A stretch of 64,000 bases of DNA from Pedobacter jeongneungensis (GTDB lineage Bacteria; Bacteroidota; Bacteroidia; Sphingobacteriales; Sphingobacteriaceae), in the NCBI RefSeq assembly GCF_000633455.1, contig NZ_AYMG01000010.1, positions 1 through 64,000 on the forward strand, read 5' to 3'. The translations under genes and the position numbers were made by a program. Positions 9,063 to 18,564 of this stretch are shown here, in pieces; position 1 is the stretch's first letter, and each line of letters starts with the position of its first letter. The notes below the pieces were generated by a model, which was given only the letters and a program-made list of their open reading frames with translations, was not told the origin of the DNA and searched no databases.

Positions 9063-10817
9063 ATGTTTAGTAAAACAGAATTAAATGATAAGCTCACAAC
9101 TGAATTACGTGAGCTGGCAAAAAGCTATGGCATTGAAGGTGCCGACTCCCTAAGAAAAATCGACCTTGTTGAAGTACTTTTACACCAACAGGAAATTATA
9201 AATGCCGCTAAGGCTGGTGCAGATCCTTACAGCGAAGTAGAACCTATTGCAGCTGCCCCTGCCCCAAAAACCAAAGCTGCTAAAACGCCTAAAGTTGCAG
9301 CAGCGGCTGCGGCTGCCGCCGCTACAGTGGTTACTGAAGAACCAGTTGCTGCCGAGAAACCTGTCGCAACAGAAAAACCTGTTAAAAAAAGAGCCAGGTT
9401 AAGTAAAGACGAACCAGCAGCGCCAATTGAAAGAAGAAGAGATTCGGTAACATTATTTGACGAACCGCAGCACCAGCAACAACCTGAAAGACAGCCGGAC
9501 AGAATTGTTGAATCTGAGGAAAGTGTAAAACCAATTTCTGCTTTAATTGAAGAAAGTGCAGAAGTACTTCCGGTAGCTCAGAAACAAAAACAAGAGCCAA
9601 AAGAAAAACAGGAAAAACCACAACGTGATGAAAACCGCCAGCAAAAACAACCAGGCGGTGGCAACCACCACAAAAACGAAAACAGTTATTCTAACTTAGA
9701 TTTCGATAACGTAATTACAAATGAGGGTGTTTTAGAAATTATGCCTGATGGTTACGGTTTCTTACGCTCTGCTGATTACAACTATTTAACTTCTCCTGAT
9801 GATATTTATGTATCTCAGTCGCAAATAAAACTTTTTGGCTTAAAAACTGGTGATACCGTTAAAGGTAGTATCCGCCCGCCAAAAGAAGGCGAAAAATATT
9901 TCCCGCTTGTTCGTGTAGAAACCATTAACGGCAGAATTCCTGCTGAGGTTCGCGACCGTGTTCCTTTCGATTATTTAACACCACTTTTCCCAACCGAAAA
10001 ATTAAATTTATTTACGGATAACAGTAATTACTCTACCCGTATTATGGATTTATTTACCCCAATTGGTAAAGGACAGCGTGGTTTAATTGTAGCACAACCG
10101 AAAACAGGTAAAACCAATTTATTAAAAGAAGTTGCCAACGCAATTGCCAAAAACCATCCGGAAGTTTACTTAATCATCTTGTTGATTGATGAACGTCCGG
10201 AAGAGGTTACCGATATGGCGCGTAGTGTAAGGGCTGAGGTAATTGCCTCAACTTTTGATGAACCAGCTGAGCGTCACGTAAAAATTGCCAATATTGTTTT
10301 AGAGAAATCTAAACGTTTGGTTGAAAGCGGACATGATGTAGTGATTCTTTTAGATTCTATTACACGTTTGGCCAGGGCATATAACACAACTGCCCCTGCA
10401 TCAGGTAAAATATTATCAGGTGGTGTTGATGCAAATGCATTACACAAGCCAAAACGTTTCTTTGGTGCAGCACGTAACATCGAAAATGGTGGTTCATTAA
10501 CCATTTTGGCTACGGCATTAACGGATACAGGTTCTAAAATGGATGAAGTGATCTTCGAAGAATTTAAAGGAACAGGTAACATGGAACTTCAGTTAGACCG
10601 TAAATTATCTAACAAACGTATTTTCCCTGCCATCGATATTACTGCTTCAAGTACCCGTCGCGATGATTTATTGCTTGATAGAGATATTTTGCAACGTGTA
10701 TGGATTTTACGTAACCACCTTGCTGACATGAACAGCCAGGAGGCTATGGAATTTGTTCAATCACAAATAAAAGGAACAAAAAGCAACGAAGAGTTCTTAA
10801 TTTCGATGAACAGCTAA
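9063..10817 (+). CDS. rho: Transcription termination factor Rho
   Basis: This RNA-dependent hexameric helicase ends transcription. Residues 8-45 form the Rho N-terminal helical domain. Residues 55-212 are a low-complexity insert, first Ala/Lys/Pro-rich, then Gln/Glu/Arg-rich, and predicted to be disordered. The RNA-binding cold-shock-like domain spans about 215-290 and contains the GYGFLRS motif. The ATPase has Walker A QPKTGKT at 345-351 and Walker B DVVILLDS at 425-432. The protein is about 165 residues longer than E. coli Rho, all in the insert. Related Bacteroides Rho proteins have a disordered insert reported to drive condensate formation; whether this one does is inference. Confidence 0.97.
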   Translation: MFSKTELNDKLTTELRELAKSYGIEGADSLRKIDLVEVLLHQQEIINAAKAGADPYSEVEPIAAAPAPKTKAAKTPKVAAAAAAAAATVVTEEPVAAEKPVATEKPVKKRARLSKDEPAAPIERRRDSVTLFDEPQHQQQPERQPDRIVESEESVKPISALIEESAEVLPVAQKQKQEPKEKQEKPQRDENRQQKQPGGGNHHKNENSYSNLDFDNVITNEGVLEIMPDGYGFLRSADYNYLTSPDDIYVSQSQIKLFGLKTGDTVKGSIRPPKEGEKYFPLVRVETINGRIPAEVRDRVPFDYLTPLFPTEKLNLFTDNSNYSTRIMDLFTPIGKGQRGLIVAQPKTGKTNLLKEVANAIAKNHPEVYLIILLIDERPEEVTDMARSVRAEVIASTFDEPAERHVKIANIVLEKSKRLVESGHDVVILLDSITRLARAYNTTAPASGKILSGGVDANALHKPKRFFGAARNIENGGSLTILATALTDTGSKMDEVIFEEFKGTGNMELQLDRKLSNKRIFPAIDITASSTRRDDLLLDRDILQRVWILRNHLADMNSQEAMEFVQSQIKGTKSNEEFLISMNS

Positions 10818-10830
10818 ATTAAGGTTAAGG

Positions 10831-10882
10831 GCTGAAAGGTTGAAGGTATAAGGGTTTTCTTATAACCTTCCAACCTTTCAGC
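10831..10882. repeat. Hairpin linker between rho and pssA
   Basis: Two arms of 22-24 bases (GCTGAAAGGTTGAAGG type) pair with only two bulges around a GGTTTT loop. The GGTTGAAGGTT motif recurs between the permease genes at 58.5 and 63.5 kb, so it belongs to a dispersed linker family. It may attenuate rho read-through or stabilise the mRNA. Confidence 0.65.
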
Positions 10883-10901
10883 TTTCCAACCTCCCAACCA
10901 T

Positions 10902-11594
10902 ATGAAAAAGCATCTCCCTAATGCGATTACCTGTGCAAACCTTTTTTCTGGTTGTATCGGAATCGTTTTTGCGTTTAAAGGCAATTTAGAAACCGCAGCA
11001 TATTTCGTTATTTTATCTGGAATATTCGATTTTTTTGATGGGATGGTTGCGCGTTTGCTTAATGTTAAATCGGCCATTGGGAAAGACCTGGATTCGTTGG
11101 CTGATATGGTAAGCTTTGGGCTTTTGCCCGGGGTAATCATGTTCCACCTATTAAAAGCAAGCGATTATTCATCCGAATATCTACCCTATTTAGGTTTTAT
11201 CATCACCATTTTTTCTGCGCTCAGGTTAGCTAAATTCAATAATGATGAAAGGCAAACGGAAGATTTTATTGGTTTAAATACACCAATGAATACCCTGTTT
11301 ATCTGCTCATTGCCTTTTATTGCAGTCGATTATCCTCAGGTAATTGGTTCGACCATTTTATTAATAGCCATTACGGCGATTACCAGTTTCTTACTGATCA
11401 GCGAGATCAAAATTTTCTCATTAAAATTTAGTGATTTAAGCTGGGCAAAAAATAAGATCAAATTTATCTTTCTTATCTTATCTGTTATACTAATTGCTTT
11501 TCTAAAATTTGCAGCGATACCTTTTGTCCTGGTATTGTATATTGCTTTATCAATACTACATTTTAAGGGCAAAACCGGCAGTAATAAGATTTAA
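10902..11594 (+). CDS. pssA: CDP-diacylglycerol-serine O-phosphatidyltransferase
   Basis: This membrane enzyme joins serine to CDP-diacylglycerol, the first step toward phosphatidylethanolamine. The full CDP-alcohol phosphotransferase motif is present: D43, D46-G47, A50-R51, G60, D64, D68, with the expected spacing. About six to seven hydrophobic segments span the 230-residue protein. It follows rho by 84 nt, separated by a hairpin. The class of substrate (serine) is inferred from length and from the family usual in this phylum. Confidence 0.88.
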   Translation: MKKHLPNAITCANLFSGCIGIVFAFKGNLETAAYFVILSGIFDFFDGMVARLLNVKSAIGKDLDSLADMVSFGLLPGVIMFHLLKASDYSSEYLPYLGFIITIFSALRLAKFNNDERQTEDFIGLNTPMNTLFICSLPFIAVDYPQVIGSTILLIAITAITSFLLISEIKIFSLKFSDLSWAKNKIKFIFLILSVILIAFLKFAAIPFVLVLYIALSILHFKGKTGSNKI

Positions 11595-11642
11595 ATTTCG
11601 TTTCGTTAGAACACGAACTGAGGAAATTTCGTGCGAACCTTC

Positions 11643-12014
11643 CTACAGTTTAGAAACAAGCTTTATTTTCTCTTGCTTAAGTTGGAAAAGAATATCAGAA
11701 AGCATCAATTTTAGCTTCTCCAGATCTGATCGAATTTTATCAAGTGCGATTTTATTTCTCGCATTGTTTTCAATTGCCTCAACCAGCAGTTTTGCATCAT
11801 TCCGGCCAACATAAATGAATGTGGGTTTTATCTTATGTGCATGATTAGCTACTTTACTCCAGTTCTCATTCGTTAAAGCATTCTCCATCTCCGCTAAATA
11901 AACCGGCGTATGTTCAATAAAGGTTTCGAAAAATTCTGCTAAAAATGCCGGATCATCGCCAACCATTTCGATCAGATAGGAAAAATCAAGCGGCTCACCA
12001 TGGCTATTTGTCAT
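11643..12014 (-). CDS. Histidine phosphotransfer (HPt) protein
   Basis: This 123-residue all-helical protein resembles an HPt domain, the relay of phosphorelays. The motif NHAHKIKPTFIYVG places the likely phosphorylated histidine at H60. No kinase or response regulator lies near, so it is an orphan relay. Its ATG overlaps the folK stop by 4 nt (ATGA), so it is translated with folK. Confidence 0.8.
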   Translation of the reverse strand: MTNSHGEPLDFSYLIEMVGDDPAFLAEFFETFIEHTPVYLAEMENALTNENWSKVANHAHKIKPTFIYVGRNDAKLLVEAIENNARNKIALDKIRSDLEKLKLMLSDILFQLKQEKIKLVSKL

Positions 12015-12523
12015 ATCATTATTTTTTTAACCTCAAGCGGGTCTTCTATACTTCTGCTAATGGCTAAAATAGTTTCGCCCAATATCGGGTGTAAAACATC
12101 AGGCGCTATTTCAGCCAAAGGCTCCATTACAAATTTTCTATGCTGCATGTGCGGATGCGGTACCTGAAGTTTATCCGGAATATTGATAATTTCATTACCA
12201 AAAAGGATCAGGTCGATGTCAATCAACCTCTCCCCCCATTTATCTTTTCTTACCCTGCCCAGCTCCTGCTCAATACTTAACGCATGATCTAAAACTTCCA
12301 AAGCACTTAAATTGGTCTGCAAGACCACTGCCTGGTTTAAAAAAGCAGGCTGATCGGTTTTACCCCATGCTGCTGTTTCGTATAATGATGAAACAGCAAC
12401 TACCTTACCTATTTTTTCGTTCAATAATTCCACGGCACTCTTTAAATTCCCTTCCCTATCGCCCAAATTTCCACCCAGTAACAAATAAGCGGTACTGCAC
12501 TCTAAAGCCTTATTAAGCATCAT
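12011..12523 (-). CDS. folK: 2-amino-4-hydroxy-6-hydroxymethyldihydropteridine pyrophosphokinase
   Basis: This enzyme transfers pyrophosphate from ATP to the pterin in folate synthesis. The hallmark LLGGNLGDREGNL opens the protein, and DKWGERLIDIDLILFG plus VPHPHMQHRKFVMEPLAEI give the substrate- and ATP-binding loops. Length (170 residues) is typical. Two in-frame ATGs (12523, 12520) are possible starts. The HPt gene overlaps its stop, and sppA diverges from it 40 nt away. Confidence 0.96.
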   Translation of the reverse strand: MMLNKALECSTAYLLLGGNLGDREGNLKSAVELLNEKIGKVVAVSSLYETAAWGKTDQPAFLNQAVVLQTNLSALEVLDHALSIEQELGRVRKDKWGERLIDIDLILFGNEIINIPDKLQVPHPHMQHRKFVMEPLAEIAPDVLHPILGETILAISRSIEDPLEVKKIMI

Positions 12524-12532
12524 GTATTTTTA

Positions 12533-12553
12533 TATCTTTACAGCACAAAATTA
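12533..12553. promoter_or_regulatory. Overlapping divergent folK and sppA promoters
   Basis: On the minus strand TAATTTTG (12546-12553) matches the -7 consensus exactly and would serve folK with a leader of about 17 nt. On the plus strand TATCTTTA (12533-12540, seven of eight) could serve sppA. The two boxes lie within 21 bp, so the promoters may compete. Confidence 0.45.
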
Positions 12554-12563
12554 AAACATTTAA

Positions 12564-14330
12564 ATGAGAGAATTCTTTAAGTATTTATTTGCCTCTATGT
12601 TGGGCTTTTTCTTATCGATGGTAATTATATTTATTATCTGCTTTGTGATCATTGTAGGTGCGATATCATCCATAGATAGCGATAAAACAGTTATTGTGTC
12701 TAACAACTCGGTACTGTTCTTGAATTTAGACCAGGCCATTACCGAGCGTACACCAAAAAATCCGTTCGGGAACCTGCCTATTGTTGGCAGTGAAGAAAAA
12801 GACGGCATTGGTTTGAACGATTTTATTAAAGCCCTACAAAAAGCCAAAACAGACGATAATATTAAATGTGTTTATCTAAACGTGAGCAGCCCGAATGCAG
12901 GTTATGCAACCTTACGCGAGGTTAGAAATGCTTTGATCGATTTTAAAAAATCGCATAAAAAAATTATTGCCTACAGCGAAGTTTACACGCAAGGTGCTTA
13001 TTATCTAGCTTCAGTAGCCGATAAAGTATATCTAAATCCGGAGGGAGCCTTAGAGTTTAAAGGTTTTAGCTCCGAACTGACCTTTTTCAAGGGAACTTTA
13101 GAAAAAGTGGGGGTAGAAATGCAGGTCATTCGCGTAGGAAACTACAAAAGTGCAGTTGAGCCCTTTATTCTGGATAAAATGAGCGATTATAACCGGAAAC
13201 AGGTTACTGCTTACGTTGGTGGTTTATACAATACATTCCTATCCGATATTGCACTGAGTAGAAATATCCAGAAAGATAGTCTTTACACTATTGCTGACAA
13301 CTATAAAGTGCAACAGCCACAGGATGCCGTAAATTTTAAAATGATCGATGCTTTAAAATATAAAGATCAGATTTTAGAAGAGTTGAAAGGCTTATCCGGC
13401 CGAACCAGGGGAGAAAATATCCGCTCGGTTTCTATTAACGATTACGCCAAGAACAATACTGATACGGGCGAAGGAAAAGATAAAGTTGCCGTAATTTATG
13501 CCAACGGCGAAATTAGCGGAGGCGAAGGTTCTGATAACCAGATTGGTTCGGAACGTATTTCCAGAGCGATTAGAAAAGCCCGTTTAGATGACGATATCAA
13601 AGCGGTTGTACTCCGCGTAAACTCACCGGGTGGTAGTGCATTGGCTTCAGATGTGATCTGGAGAGAAATTGTACTAACCAAAAAGGAAAAACCGGTTATT
13701 GCATCTTTCGGTGATGTGGCTGCATCGGGCGGTTACTACATTGGCTGTGCGGCGGATAGTATTTTTGTTCAACCCAATACCATTACAGGTTCAATTGGTG
13801 TGTTTGGTATTATCCCGAATTTCCAAAATTTAATGACCAACAAACTTGGAATTACATTTGATGGCGTTAAAACGGGTAAATACGCAGATATTATGGCTAC
13901 GAACCGCCCTATGACGGAAGGTGAAAGGTTTATTATCCAAAATGAATTAAATAGAATTTACAGCGGTTTTGTGAGCCGTGTGGCCGATGGCAGAAAGAAA
14001 AGCAAAGCTTATATTGATAGCATTGGTGGTGGCCACGTTTGGATCGGAACAGATGCCGTTCAGATTGGTTTAGCCGATAGAATTGGAAGTTTTAACGATG
14101 CCATTAAAGCAGCCGCTAAAAAAGCTAAGTTAAAGAAATATAAGGTTGTGGAATATCCGGATGTAATTGATCCCTGGAAATCACTAATGGATGAAGGTAC
14201 AGATAAGATTAAAACCTATTATACCAAACAGGAACTGGGCGATAATTACTTTTTATACCAACAAATGAAAAAGGTAATTGCAAGCTCGGGTATTCAGGCC
14301 AGAATGCCGTTCGAAGCAGTGATCAAATAA
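12564..14330 (+). CDS. sppA: Signal peptide peptidase SppA, 67-kDa type
   Basis: This membrane-anchored serine protease clears signal peptides. It has an N-terminal membrane anchor at about 10-34 and two tandem S49 domains. The general base lysine lies in GNYKSAVEP (K195) in the first domain and the nucleophile serine in DVAASGGYY (S388) in the second, the arrangement of the E. coli enzyme. Length (588) matches the double-domain form. A GACCTCGCAGGTTT palindrome follows the stop and may end the transcript. Confidence 0.96.
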   Translation: MREFFKYLFASMLGFFLSMVIIFIICFVIIVGAISSIDSDKTVIVSNNSVLFLNLDQAITERTPKNPFGNLPIVGSEEKDGIGLNDFIKALQKAKTDDNIKCVYLNVSSPNAGYATLREVRNALIDFKKSHKKIIAYSEVYTQGAYYLASVADKVYLNPEGALEFKGFSSELTFFKGTLEKVGVEMQVIRVGNYKSAVEPFILDKMSDYNRKQVTAYVGGLYNTFLSDIALSRNIQKDSLYTIADNYKVQQPQDAVNFKMIDALKYKDQILEELKGLSGRTRGENIRSVSINDYAKNNTDTGEGKDKVAVIYANGEISGGEGSDNQIGSERISRAIRKARLDDDIKAVVLRVNSPGGSALASDVIWREIVLTKKEKPVIASFGDVAASGGYYIGCAADSIFVQPNTITGSIGVFGIIPNFQNLMTNKLGITFDGVKTGKYADIMATNRPMTEGERFIIQNELNRIYSGFVSRVADGRKKSKAYIDSIGGGHVWIGTDAVQIGLADRIGSFNDAIKAAAKKAKLKKYKVVEYPDVIDPWKSLMDEGTDKIKTYYTKQELGDNYFLYQQMKKVIASSGIQARMPFEAVIK

Positions 14331-14335
14331 AATCC

Positions 14336-14368
14336 AGACCTCGCAGGTTTTTGAAACCTGCGAGGTCT
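14336..14368. repeat. Palindrome after sppA
   Basis: Perfect 15-bp arms AGACCTCGCAGGTTT and AAACCTGCGAGGTCT surround a 3-nt loop, starting 5 nt after the sppA stop codon. It is nearly identical to the palindrome at 4178. It could act as a terminator-like stem. Confidence 0.75.
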
Positions 14369-14411
14369 AATCTAATTCTCCATCTCAAATCTCTTATCTA
14401 AATTTCACTAT

Positions 14412-15041
14412 TTATTCAATCAACTTCCACTCCGGGTGCAAGGTTAAATAAGTTGCATTAACCGGAATATTTACCGGATGTACCGTTAAAGAAATGCTTT
14501 TCCCTTTTAAAAACTCGAAACCAATTCCGTCTTTTTTGGCATCATAAACCGTTACCGTATCTTTTTCTTCATTTAAATAAGAAGAAAGTTTTTCGATGCC
14601 TGGGAATTTCAGCTTGGTATCTTCCAAAGTAGTGCCTGTTGCCAACCCATCTTGTGTTTTAAACTTGTTTGAGGTAATCCTGATCTGCTTAACATCCTTT
14701 ACCCGCATACTGGTATCCCGGTAAGAAGAATACACGGCAATTTCATTTCGGTGTTTCGCAGTCGAATCGTTGCTGTACCAAATCCCCCAGGCTTTTCCCA
14801 TCGCTGCATCGCCAGCATCAGGTCTGCCAAGCTTTTTACCTACCTGCTCCATATCTTCCCCTAAGGCTATTTCACCAATCGAACGACCAGCGATAACCAA
14901 AAATCGTTCATTTACAGTTTGCGCAGGAACAGAAGTTGTGTTCAGTACTGAATCGCCTTTATTTTCATCGGTTTTCTTTGCAGATTGGCACGCAACCAAA
15001 CTTATACCTAATCCTAAAAGGATAGTTTTTATAGATTTCAT
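14412..15041 (-). CDS. Uncharacterised lipoprotein
   Basis: This 209-residue protein begins with a lipoprotein signal ending in the lipobox LVAC with C18 as the lipidated residue. The remainder has no domain I recognise; it contains SIGEIALGEDMEQVGKKLG, a pattern seen in small periplasmic proteins that bind a partner through a beta-sheet. It is transcribed toward sppA, which ends at 14330 on the other strand. Function is unknown. Confidence 0.8.
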   Translation of the reverse strand: MKSIKTILLGLGISLVACQSAKKTDENKGDSVLNTTSVPAQTVNERFLVIAGRSIGEIALGEDMEQVGKKLGRPDAGDAAMGKAWGIWYSNDSTAKHRNEIAVYSSYRDTSMRVKDVKQIRITSNKFKTQDGLATGTTLEDTKLKFPGIEKLSSYLNEEKDTVTVYDAKKDGIGFEFLKGKSISLTVHPVNIPVNATYLTLHPEWKLIE

Positions 15042-15130
15042 GAGTGTAAAACAACACTTTAATAAAATTGTGTTTATAAATAAATAAGTCGAGTCAAAAT
15101 TTGGGGCATTATTTCCTAATTTTACCCCTT

Positions 15131-16810
15131 ATGGAAAATAAGACCATCGCCCGCACTTTACGTCTTTTATCGCAGCTTATGGAACTGCATGAAGAAAATC
15201 CTTTTAAGATTAAATCAGTTGCAAATGCCTATTTCAAAGTAGATAAACTGCCTTTTGCATTAAAAGACAAACCTTTAGATGAACTGGATAAAATTGAAGG
15301 CATTGGTAAAGGCCTTGCTTCCAAAATAGTAGAACTGCTACAAACCGGAGAATTACAGGAGCTTAACGAAATACTCGAAAGAACACCCGAAGGTGTGGTA
15401 GAAATGCTGGCCATCAAAGGCATCGGACCAAAAAAGATTTTCATTATTTGGCGAACCCTTGGGATAGAGAGTATTGGTGAACTGTATTATGCCTGTAACG
15501 AAAACCGCTTAATCGAAGCAAAAGGTTTTGGTTTAAAAACACAGGAAGAAATTAAAAATGCCATCGAATTTAAACTGGCCGCCAACGGCAGATTTTTATA
15601 CGCACAGGTGGAGGGTTTTGCCAAAATTTTGTTTACACAGCTTTCGGCCTGGACTGCAAAACTTGATAGCAATGCACTTTTAGGCTTCGCCGGTCAATAC
15701 CGCAGGGCATGCGAAATTATCGATGAGCTCGAAATTGTAATCGGTACAGAAAATATCGAAAACATTAAACAAAGCTTACCTGCTTTCGAATCACTTTCGC
15801 TTATCGAAGCTGAAAACGCTTTTATCTGTACTACTGAAGCTGGTTTTAGGATAAAAATCCATGTGGTTGAAAAATCAGCTTTTTATTTACAGTGGTTTAC
15901 ATTAACAGGAAATACCGAACATGTTGAAAAAGTATTGGCTTTAGCTGGCGATGGACCTTTCGCAAATGAAGAAGAAATTTACAGCAGGGCGGGATTAACT
16001 TTCATCGAGCCCGAGCTTCGCGAAGATTTTGATGAAATTGAACTCGCGAAAGCAAACAAACTCCCAACCTTAATTCAATATGAAGATTTAAAAGGCAGTT
16101 TGCATAACCACTCTACCTGGAGCGATGGCGTACATACTTTAGAGCAGATGGCGGTGTATTGCAAAGAGACCTTAAACCTTCAGTATTTAGGTATTTGCGA
16201 CCACTCTAAAACGGCTGTTTATGCTAAAGGACTAAACGAGCAACGTGTTTTTGGCCAACACCAGGAAATTGATGAGTTGAATAAAAAACTGGCTCCATTT
16301 AAAATTTTTAAAGGCATTGAAAGTGATATTTTAAGTGATGGATCGCTCGATTATTCAGATGATATTTTAAAAACATTCGATTTTGTAGTTGCCTCTGTTC
16401 ACAGTAACTTACGCATGGACGAAGCCAAAGCGACGGCACGTTTGTTAAAAGCCATTGAAAACCCATATACGACCATTCTAGGACACCCAACTGGTCGCTT
16501 ATTATTAAGCAGGGCTGGATATCCGATCGATTATAAAAAAATTATTGATGCCTGTGCAGCAAACAAAGTGGTGATAGAAATCAATGCCAACCCCTTACGT
16601 TTAGATTTAGACTGGCGCTGGCACCGTTATGCTTTGGAAAAAGGTGTATTGCTTTCCGTAAATCCAGATGCCCACCGCACCGAAGGTTTCCACGACATGC
16701 ATTACGGCATTTTAGTTGCACGTAAAGGAGGTTTAAGTGCTGATAAATGTTTAAATGCTTTCACCATAGAGGAGATTACTGCGTACTTTAATAGTAAAAG
16801 GCCAAATTAA
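15131..16810 (+). CDS. PolX-like protein with degenerate polymerase core and intact PHP domain
   Basis: This 559-residue protein has the layout of bacterial DNA polymerase X: helix-hairpin-helix segments (IEGIGKGLASK, IKGIGPKKI), a palm-like middle, and a C-terminal PHP phosphoesterase. The start at 15131 (MENKTIARTL) is preferred over 15101. In the palm, the catalytic Asp-x-Asp pair is replaced by Glu-x-Glu (E199, E201) in DELEIVIG, and the third Asp by Lys (K242) in FRIKIHVV; the nucleotide-binding GS is GQ. The PHP metal ligands are intact: HNH at 325-327, GICDHSK, VASVHS, GHPTGR and the late DAH. It therefore probably keeps 3'-5' exonuclease or phosphoesterase activity but lacks normal polymerase chemistry. 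DUF4254 follows. Confidence 0.85.
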   Translation: MENKTIARTLRLLSQLMELHEENPFKIKSVANAYFKVDKLPFALKDKPLDELDKIEGIGKGLASKIVELLQTGELQELNEILERTPEGVVEMLAIKGIGPKKIFIIWRTLGIESIGELYYACNENRLIEAKGFGLKTQEEIKNAIEFKLAANGRFLYAQVEGFAKILFTQLSAWTAKLDSNALLGFAGQYRRACEIIDELEIVIGTENIENIKQSLPAFESLSLIEAENAFICTTEAGFRIKIHVVEKSAFYLQWFTLTGNTEHVEKVLALAGDGPFANEEEIYSRAGLTFIEPELREDFDEIELAKANKLPTLIQYEDLKGSLHNHSTWSDGVHTLEQMAVYCKETLNLQYLGICDHSKTAVYAKGLNEQRVFGQHQEIDELNKKLAPFKIFKGIESDILSDGSLDYSDDILKTFDFVVASVHSNLRMDEAKATARLLKAIENPYTTILGHPTGRLLLSRAGYPIDYKKIIDACAANKVVIEINANPLRLDLDWRWHRYALEKGVLLSVNPDAHRTEGFHDMHYGILVARKGGLSADKCLNAFTIEEITAYFNSKRPN

Positions 16811-16814
16811 CCAC

Positions 16815-16877
16815 GGATGAAAAGGATGAACACAGATAAGTTTAAATCTGTGTTTATCTGTGAAAATCTGTGGTAAA
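16815..16877. repeat. Inverted AACACAGAT repeat
   Basis: GAACACAGATAAG and related TCTGTGTTTATCTGTG copies form an imperfect palindrome between the PolX-like gene and DUF4254. Similar CACAGAT strings occur at 19060, inside the tRNA-flanked array and at 47890, so it is a dispersed family. Confidence 0.55.
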
Positions 16878-16883
16878 AAAACA

Positions 16884-16891
16884 TAACTTTG
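16884..16891 (+). promoter_or_regulatory. -7 element 4 nt before the DUF4254 start
   Basis: TAACTTTG matches TAnnTTTG exactly and is followed by four bases and then the ATG at 16896. With usual Bacteroidota spacing, transcription would begin at or next to the start codon, giving a leaderless message. No TTTG is found at -33. Confidence 0.55.
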
Positions 16892-16895
16892 CCCC

Positions 16896-17498
16896 ATGAT
16901 AAGTGAAATTGCCAACCGTATATTTAATCAGGTAATTACAGATTACCACAAGTTTGATGATATTGACCATCCGGTTGAGAACCCATATGATGCCGAAAGT
17001 TTAGAGCATCTTTTTTATGTTAAAAACTGGATCGATACTGCCCAATGGCACATGGAAGATGTTGTGCGTAATCCACAGATTGATCCTGTTGAAGGTTTGA
17101 GCTGGAAAAGACGTATCGATGCACAAAACCAGGTACGTACCGATATGGTGGAGTTTATTGATGGTTATTTCTTAAACCTTTATCAGGGAATTTCAGCTTT
17201 ACCAGATGCTAAAATCAACACCGAAAGTCCTGCTTGGGCAATAGACAGGCTTTCTATACTGGCATTGAAAATTTACCACATGCGCGAAGAGGCAGAACGA
17301 GAAACCGCCACACCTGAACACCGCGAACAATGCCAAACCAAATTAAATGTATTGCTATCGCAACGCGATGATCTATCAACCAGTATTGATGAATTATTGG
17401 CTGATATAGAAGCTGGCAAAAAATACATGAAAGTATATAAACAGATGAAAATGTATAACGATCCGAGTTTAAATCCGGTGTTGTATAATAAAGCATAG
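16896..17498 (+). CDS. DUF4254 family protein
   Basis: This 200-residue soluble protein belongs to DUF4254, a helical family of unknown function that commonly sits beside glycosyltransferases in Bacteroidota. NPYDAESLEHLFYVKNWID and WHMEDVVRNP are typical. It lies 34 nt before a family 9 glycosyltransferase. No catalytic residues can be named. A role in sugar transfer on envelope glycans is inferred from neighbours only. Confidence 0.85.
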   Translation: MISEIANRIFNQVITDYHKFDDIDHPVENPYDAESLEHLFYVKNWIDTAQWHMEDVVRNPQIDPVEGLSWKRRIDAQNQVRTDMVEFIDGYFLNLYQGISALPDAKINTESPAWAIDRLSILALKIYHMREEAERETATPEHREQCQTKLNVLLSQRDDLSTSIDELLADIEAGKKYMKVYKQMKMYNDPSLNPVLYNKA

Positions 17499-17532
17499 AA
17501 AGCAGAAAGACCAAAGCAGAAAGCGAAAAGTC

Positions 17533-18564
17533 ATGTCTTCAACCCAAAAAATCATTGTTTTACGTTTTTCAGCTATGGGCGATGTGGCCATGGTGGCTTC
17601 CGTTTTACAAGAATTTTCGGAGCAAAACCCAATGATGGAGCTCATTATGGTAAGCCGGCCTGCATTTAAACCATTTTTCGATCATATCCCCAACCTATTA
17701 TTTCACCCTATCCAGCCTAAAACAACCCATAAAGGAATAAATGGGCTGTATAAACTCTATCAGGAACTTCGAAGCTATCAACCAGATGCGATAGCAGATT
17801 TACACGATAATTTAAGAAGCAGGGCCATTTCTACCTTCTTTCGTTTAACAGGCATAAAAATCAGACGGATTGATAAAGGAAGAGCAGAAAAAAAAGCCTT
17901 AACGCGTGCCGTTAACAAAATTTTTAAACCTTTAAAACAAACGGTAGAACGTTATGCCGATGTTTTCCGCGGATTAGGTTTTGATGTCAAACTCAGCCAT
18001 CAAATAAATAAATCGCCACAAGCTATCCCTGAGCAAGCACAGAATTTATTTATTAATAAAACCACAAATAAAATAGGCATCTCTCCTTTTGCACAGCACA
18101 TTTACAAAGTTTATAACTTAACAAAAATGGAAGAAGTGGTTGCTTTCTTAAGTAAACTAGGTTACGAAATTTTCATTTTTGGAGGAGGAAAAACAGAACA
18201 GGAAATTGCCGAAGAATGGGGTAAAAAATATACAAATACCCATAATTTAATCGGCAATTTTAACCTTACGGAGGAGCTAGCCATCATCTCGAATCTGGAC
18301 TTGATGTTAAGTATGGATTCTTCAGGCATGCATATGGCATCGCTTGTTGGTGTACCTGTGGTTTCAGTTTGGGGACCAACGCATCCTTATGCCGGTTTTT
18401 TAGGCTACGGGCAATCTGAAAGCGATTGTATCCAGATTGATCACCCTTCTAGGCCTAATTCTATTTACGGAAACAAACCTTGCCTTTGTGGTGTTGAAAG
18501 TTGTATAGACTTAATCAAGCCTGAAACAATTGTAAATAAAATCAAAGAGAAACTAAATGGCTAA
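17533..18564 (+). CDS. Glycosyltransferase family 9 (heptosyltransferase-like)
   Basis: This 343-residue enzyme has the two-Rossmann-domain GT-B layout of ADP-heptosyltransferases, which add sugars to the lipopolysaccharide core. MSSTQKIIVLRFSAMGDVAM is the family start, and the C-terminal half carries SMDSSGMHMASLVGVPVVSVWG with the GPTHP loop that binds the nucleotide sugar. The sugar donor cannot be told from sequence. SixA starts inside its last 8 nt, so the two are translationally coupled. Confidence 0.9.
   Translation: MSSTQKIIVLRFSAMGDVAMVASVLQEFSEQNPMMELIMVSRPAFKPFFDHIPNLLFHPIQPKTTHKGINGLYKLYQELRSYQPDAIADLHDNLRSRAISTFFRLTGIKIRRIDKGRAEKKALTRAVNKIFKPLKQTVERYADVFRGLGFDVKLSHQINKSPQAIPEQAQNLFINKTTNKIGISPFAQHIYKVYNLTKMEEVVAFLSKLGYEIFIFGGGKTEQEIAEEWGKKYTNTHNLIGNFNLTEELAIISNLDLMLSMDSSGMHMASLVGVPVVSVWGPTHPYAGFLGYGQSESDCIQIDHPSRPNSIYGNKPCLCGVESCIDLIKPETIVNKIKEKLNG

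Noticed and set aside
12564..14330. ClpP-like or S14 protease
   Set aside because: Lys/Ser placement and the double domain match S49 SppA.
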